Shown in pieces: positions 60,075 to 64,000 of a stretch of DNA of 64,000 nucleotides. How positions within the stretch are numbered: the stretch's first letter is position 1; every line of letters begins with the position of its first letter. The stretch comes from Lagopus muta (lineage: Eukaryota > Chordata > Aves > Galliformes > Phasianidae). The notes under the pieces are model-generated. The model was given only the letters and a program-made list of their open reading frames with translations, was not told the DNA's origin and searched no databases. Position numbers and translations under genes: made by a program. The DNA lies in the NCBI RefSeq assembly GCF_023343835.1, contig NC_064437.1:14039001-14103000 (forward strand), read 5' to 3'.

Positions 60075-63000
60075 CTGTTTTGTTTAATCAGGTATTTTGT
60101 TTGTCCATGTGGAATCCGTGTTGGTGAAACGAAAATACCAAATTCTCCAATAGTCGTTATGTGAACATCCAGTTGTAATGCAGTACTACATCACTGATAT
60201 ATTGGGCCTTATTCTCAGGGAAAATACAAGATGTCCAAATAAGTGTAGCAACTGAAATTAAAAAACTGGTTGAATGCTGTAAACCTTGTTCTTGACAGAG
60301 GTGCTGAGTTTGATTGGCTTTTTTTTTTCTTTCCTGCTAACCCTTCACTAACACTTATGTGACAATCTTTTTGTCTCTTTCTGCAGATGCTAGCAACTTG
60401 CTCCCGTGTTAATAATCTATTTGAATGCCAGCTATCCTTTTTGTCTCAAGAGAGCTAACTAGTATAGCTAAGGTTAGCTATAAAACTGTAACTGGTTTTG
60501 ACAGTGTTGTTTCTTGTTAGATGCGACCCTTCAGGGGCTGAACAATTGCCCACCTTTTGGATTTTTTTTTTGTGGAAGTGGATCATCTGGTCAAATCTGG
60601 AGCATATCAGAGAAATGAGTAGGGGAAGGTACACTTTAGGTGATTTTTTTTTTTTTTCCAGGTAGTTGTGATGTCTACTGTCATCCTCAGTGGACACCAG
60701 CAACATGAGTGATACTGATAAGGTATTGCTCTTCATGCAGTGACATAATTTAATTATCTGCATTGAGTCTCAGCTTCGTTGCTGTTTTAATTGTCTGCAG
60801 TATGCAAGATTAAGACCTAGTGCAATGTGTCCTTTTAATCTAGCTGCTTCAGTGGCAAGTACCCAAACAGGTAATTTTATGCATGTTGGAGAGCTGCATT
60901 AGTAACATACCAGGGTATAAGGTAGTGCAGCATCAGTCCTATCTGAGAAAACAGTTCTGGGAAGTAGTAGAAGACAAAATGTGCGTTCTGTATTGCAACT
61001 GATGTTTTTCTCCTTAAAAACTAATTTGAATGGAATTTTAGGAGGACCTTTTTGAAATACCAGCTGGTCTTTTGGATTAGTAAGGGCTAGGGAGAACTAC
61101 AAGTCAAACTGATACCACGATTGAAGTCTGAGTTCAGGGATTTATGCAGGCTAGCTTCAAATTCTGTTGGTTGTGCATGCTAATGGCTTCTTTCTACATG
61201 CATTGCTTCTTTGTTTAGAAAATGGGAAGAAACCTCTTTCTCAAAAGCATCTTAGCAGTTAAAGCCACGGGCTCTAGAGGCGTGCAGGGTTCATGGCTGA
61301 TGTGGCAGGTTTCCTCCCAGAGATTCCCGCAGTACAAAAAATCAGCACCCTGCATTGAAATGCTCTGGACATGGTCGAATTAAAGACCATTGCCTACTAG
61401 TCTGGTGGTTCTTAGGGATATTTCCTTTTTTCCCTCTCTAATAAAAACCTCTTGTACAGAACGTGCTTTATTTTAGAAGTTCACCAGTTTGGAAGTGAAT
61501 AGCTACAGATAAACACAATGAAATTTCCCTGTCATCAGCTGTTATTTTTTGTCACTACTTCTGTGAAACAGTTCCCGTTCAATATTTAAAAACACTCTCC
61601 TTGCCAGAAATTTTAACTTTCTGGCCAATACTGATTTCTGTAGCTGCACTCATTTCTAAGTTTGGTAATTTTTCTGTGCTGTGTTGTTTCCCTCTCACCG
61701 GCAGTGAAGGAAAAGAAGATTCTGGAAAGAGAGAGCAGCTTCTGGGGAGGAGAAAGCAGCTCTGTTTCAGCGTTCCTGGCCCTTTGTTGTGCTCCAGAGA
61801 GTAATGGAAAAAAAATCATTGTATGTTTGCAGAGAAATCTTTAGGAACAGAGTTGGGCAATCAGGTACTTACCACCAGCTACCAGAAACTGAGATGAGAA
61901 TTCAGTTTGCAGGGAGTCCAGCTCCTCTTTTGGCCATGGAATCGGGAGGAGCTGTTTCTGAGCCTTGAGGCCCTGAGAAACATGAACACTCAATGCTGTC
62001 TTCATGGAACTGCTTTTAAATCCTGTGTGTGGATTCATGGGACGTGGTAAATGGCTGCTCTGGAGACACCTATGAAGATGATGACAGGAAAAAGCTTCAA
62101 ACCAAACTGTACTCATGTTTCTGTTATCCTGGCATACCTGTTCTATGACTGACACTTCTTCTTTCAATGTGCATTTTCATATTAAGGAGTGCGCTGTTTG
62201 TGTTGTCTGAGTTTATTCACTGGTTTTGATTTCTAGTTTCCAGTGCTGTACAGACACCAGACTAAAACAAGCCAACTGTAGCAGCAGTAGTTTCAGTGTT
62301 TATTGTCTAAAAATTGTAAATATGCAGCAGTTCTTCAGGTGTTCTACAAACTTGACTAAACTAATAGCACTCCTGGGAAAGACACAAAGAATTCTTTCTA
62401 ATAGACTGTTTCATGAGATGTAAATCAGACTATCGCCAGGTGTGAGACTTCATGTAGTGGTATATTTAAGCTGGCTTTAAAATGTGCGAGTTCTCATAGT
62501 TTCATCCTGCATTAAGCTTCTGATGTACGTGCCTTTATTGCTGCAGAAATTTAATTGTGTTAATGTAGCTCCTTACTCCTAATGAAAAACTTGCGAATGA
62601 ACTGGACTGACACTTTCTCAGCATATTGTGTTTGCATCTTAATGAACATATTCTGCTTGGTCATGATCAAAATACGAATGCATTTCCATAATGTTAATCA
62701 AGCACTTGTTCTTAGCATTTGGAAAAGGGCAGGACTTAAATTTAATTTTAGTACATGCACATATCTAACACAAATTTAACAGCTAGTTTAAACTACAAGT
62801 TGCTGTCATAGTGAAAACTGATATTAACTATCCCTTCTAAAAGCTCTATGTTAAATGTTCTTTCAGAATGTTTTATAGATTGATATTTTATAACTCATTC
62901 CTATTGCTTCCTCTCCAGGCATAAATCTTAGCTGAACTTTCCCTAATCTTTCTCAACCTGTTTAATTTAGATGATCACTTTCTATTTTTAGCTGTTCATG

Positions 63001-64000
63001 GAGTGATAATTCTTTCTTGCTAGTTTGGTGCCACTTCATCTTTGCAACCGGAGTGCTTAAAAACAAGTGCTTAAAAACATCCTGTAAAGACTTTTTCTTA
63101 GAGCTTAAAGGAAGCAGTCTTGTTTGCAGTAATTCTGCCTGTAGTGGTTCTGGACCTGCTCTGAAGTTTTGGTGTGGTTCCAAAGTGATTGGAATCAGGT
63201 ATCATTTCATTTAGGTGTCCAACTTTTCCCCATTTCTTAATTGTGATAAAAATCATAAGCAGACAGTTTGAAGAAGCTCTGTCCCTGGTCGTTCTCACAG
63301 GTAGAACCCCCTGTTTTCCATCAGCTTCTCACCGAGATAAACCATCTGCTATCAGTGTAGGAGCATGGAGCCTTAGACTGTACCATTTACTCAGTGGTAA
63401 GCTCACACAAGTTATTTTCATTTGGAAAGCTAGCATATCTGTGAGTATAAGTGTAGGCTAATGGCAGGACAGAAGAGGAACTAATACTGGATAGTAGCAA
63501 AGCAAAGACAATTTACTTTCTCTTGTTGATGTTTATCCATATATGGCAATTTTTGCTATGTGGTGGGTTTTTTTTTTAGAGCTTGTGGATTTACTGAGAA
63601 AGTTTCAAATTTTGCCTTGATTCTCCTTATGCAGAACAAATAATGATCTGGCTTTCATCATCCCAAACTATTTTAGTCTGCTGTTTGTCAAAGCTGCCTG
63701 CCTCTAAGGGTGTTTCATTCTAGTGTTGCTACCCAGACAAACCAAAAATCATAAGAGGGTCAAAGGAAGAATAATTTTTTTTTTGCTGTATTTTGACGTG
63801 GCTGTTGGAAAAATGCATCTGTCCTTAGTGTCCCTTGGTGCTGTGCCGTGTCTGTGTCGTGTGTGCCTTCTGAGATGTGGAGCAGGGCCTGTTCTCTTCC
63901 CTGGTGTGGAGTGAGACTTCTCAGTCTCTGCCACATCCAAGCAGCTCCCAAGGAGCTGGCAAATACTGCGCTTGACAGATGGCATTTTAGGAAAGCCAAA

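Larger units (their letters stand above)
28337..64000 (+). other. HS2ST1 intron 1 (5' 35.7 kb, continues past the window)
   Basis: From the exon 1 donor to the right edge I found no sequence for HS2ST1 exon 2. That exon would carry the conserved YNRVPKTAST PAPS-binding loop. No other recognised gene is present. Open frames are short and scattered over both strands. The content is AT-rich intron with CR1 fragments, homopolymers, a G-rich tract, small tandem duplications, a duplicated 220-bp block and one strong hairpin, each listed separately. A very long first intron is normal for this gene. Confidence 0.85.

Noticed and set aside
28337-64000. HS2ST1 exon 2 or later exons
   Set aside because: No frame contains the conserved PAPS-loop region or other HS2ST1 catalytic motifs, so the exons must lie beyond the right edge.
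1-64000. CRISPR arrays, operons, prokaryotic mobile elements, intact endogenous retroviruses, rRNA or tRNA genes
   Set aside because: None seen. There are no regularly spaced repeats, paired LTRs or tRNA-like cloverleaves, and the DNA is plainly vertebrate.

Overview
The window is vertebrate nuclear DNA, almost certainly avian. Its genes are split by GT-AG introns, one small CpG island sits in AT-rich flanks, and three well-matched CR1 LINE 3' tails (38181-38476, 43941-43994, 50848-50903) carry the bird-type ATTCTATG/ATTCTGTG terminus. A galliform such as chicken fits, but the species cannot be fixed from the sequence alone.

Two genes are certain, and they diverge from one CpG island. On the minus strand the complete SELENOF gene (15 kDa selenoprotein, Sep15) runs from its ATG at 27400 to its stop at 9394. 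It has five coding exons (27332-27400, 25629-25796, 18608-18671, 11547-11596, 9394-9525), phases agree at every junction, and they encode 160 residues. Exon 3 has an in-frame TGA (18636-18638) in a Cys-Gly-TGA motif that must be read as selenocysteine. The matching SECIS RNA hairpin lies in the 3' UTR at 8794-8862, followed by AATAAA signals at 8698 and 8572. On the plus strand, exon 1 of HS2ST1 (heparan sulfate 2-O-sulfotransferase) starts at 28213. It encodes the cytosolic tail, the membrane anchor and the first part of the stem. Everything from 28337 to the right edge is HS2ST1 intron 1; no further exon was found.

The 812 bp between the two start codons is a TATA-less, GC-box-rich bidirectional promoter. 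A YY1-type site covers the SELENOF ATG, and a CCAAT box beside a GC box marks the likely HS2ST1 side. Possible upstream ORFs, including a two-codon ATG-TGA, precede the HS2ST1 start.

Layout: 1 to about 8550 is intergenic DNA or the edge of an unseen neighbour, with simple repeats and a few exon-like pieces of unknown status. 8550-27400 is SELENOF. 26870-28620 is the CpG island. 28213-64000 is HS2ST1 exon 1 and intron 1, with CR1 fragments, homopolymers, a G-rich tract, a 220-bp duplicated segment, a perfect-stem hairpin and a candidate conserved non-coding block.

Both products act in the secretory pathway: SELENOF in ER glycoprotein quality control, HS2ST1 in Golgi heparan sulfate modification. 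They share a promoter region but no known complex. I found no operon, CRISPR array, intact virus or unprecedented gene system. The most instructive biology here is the UGA recoding module, which routine gene calling would break.
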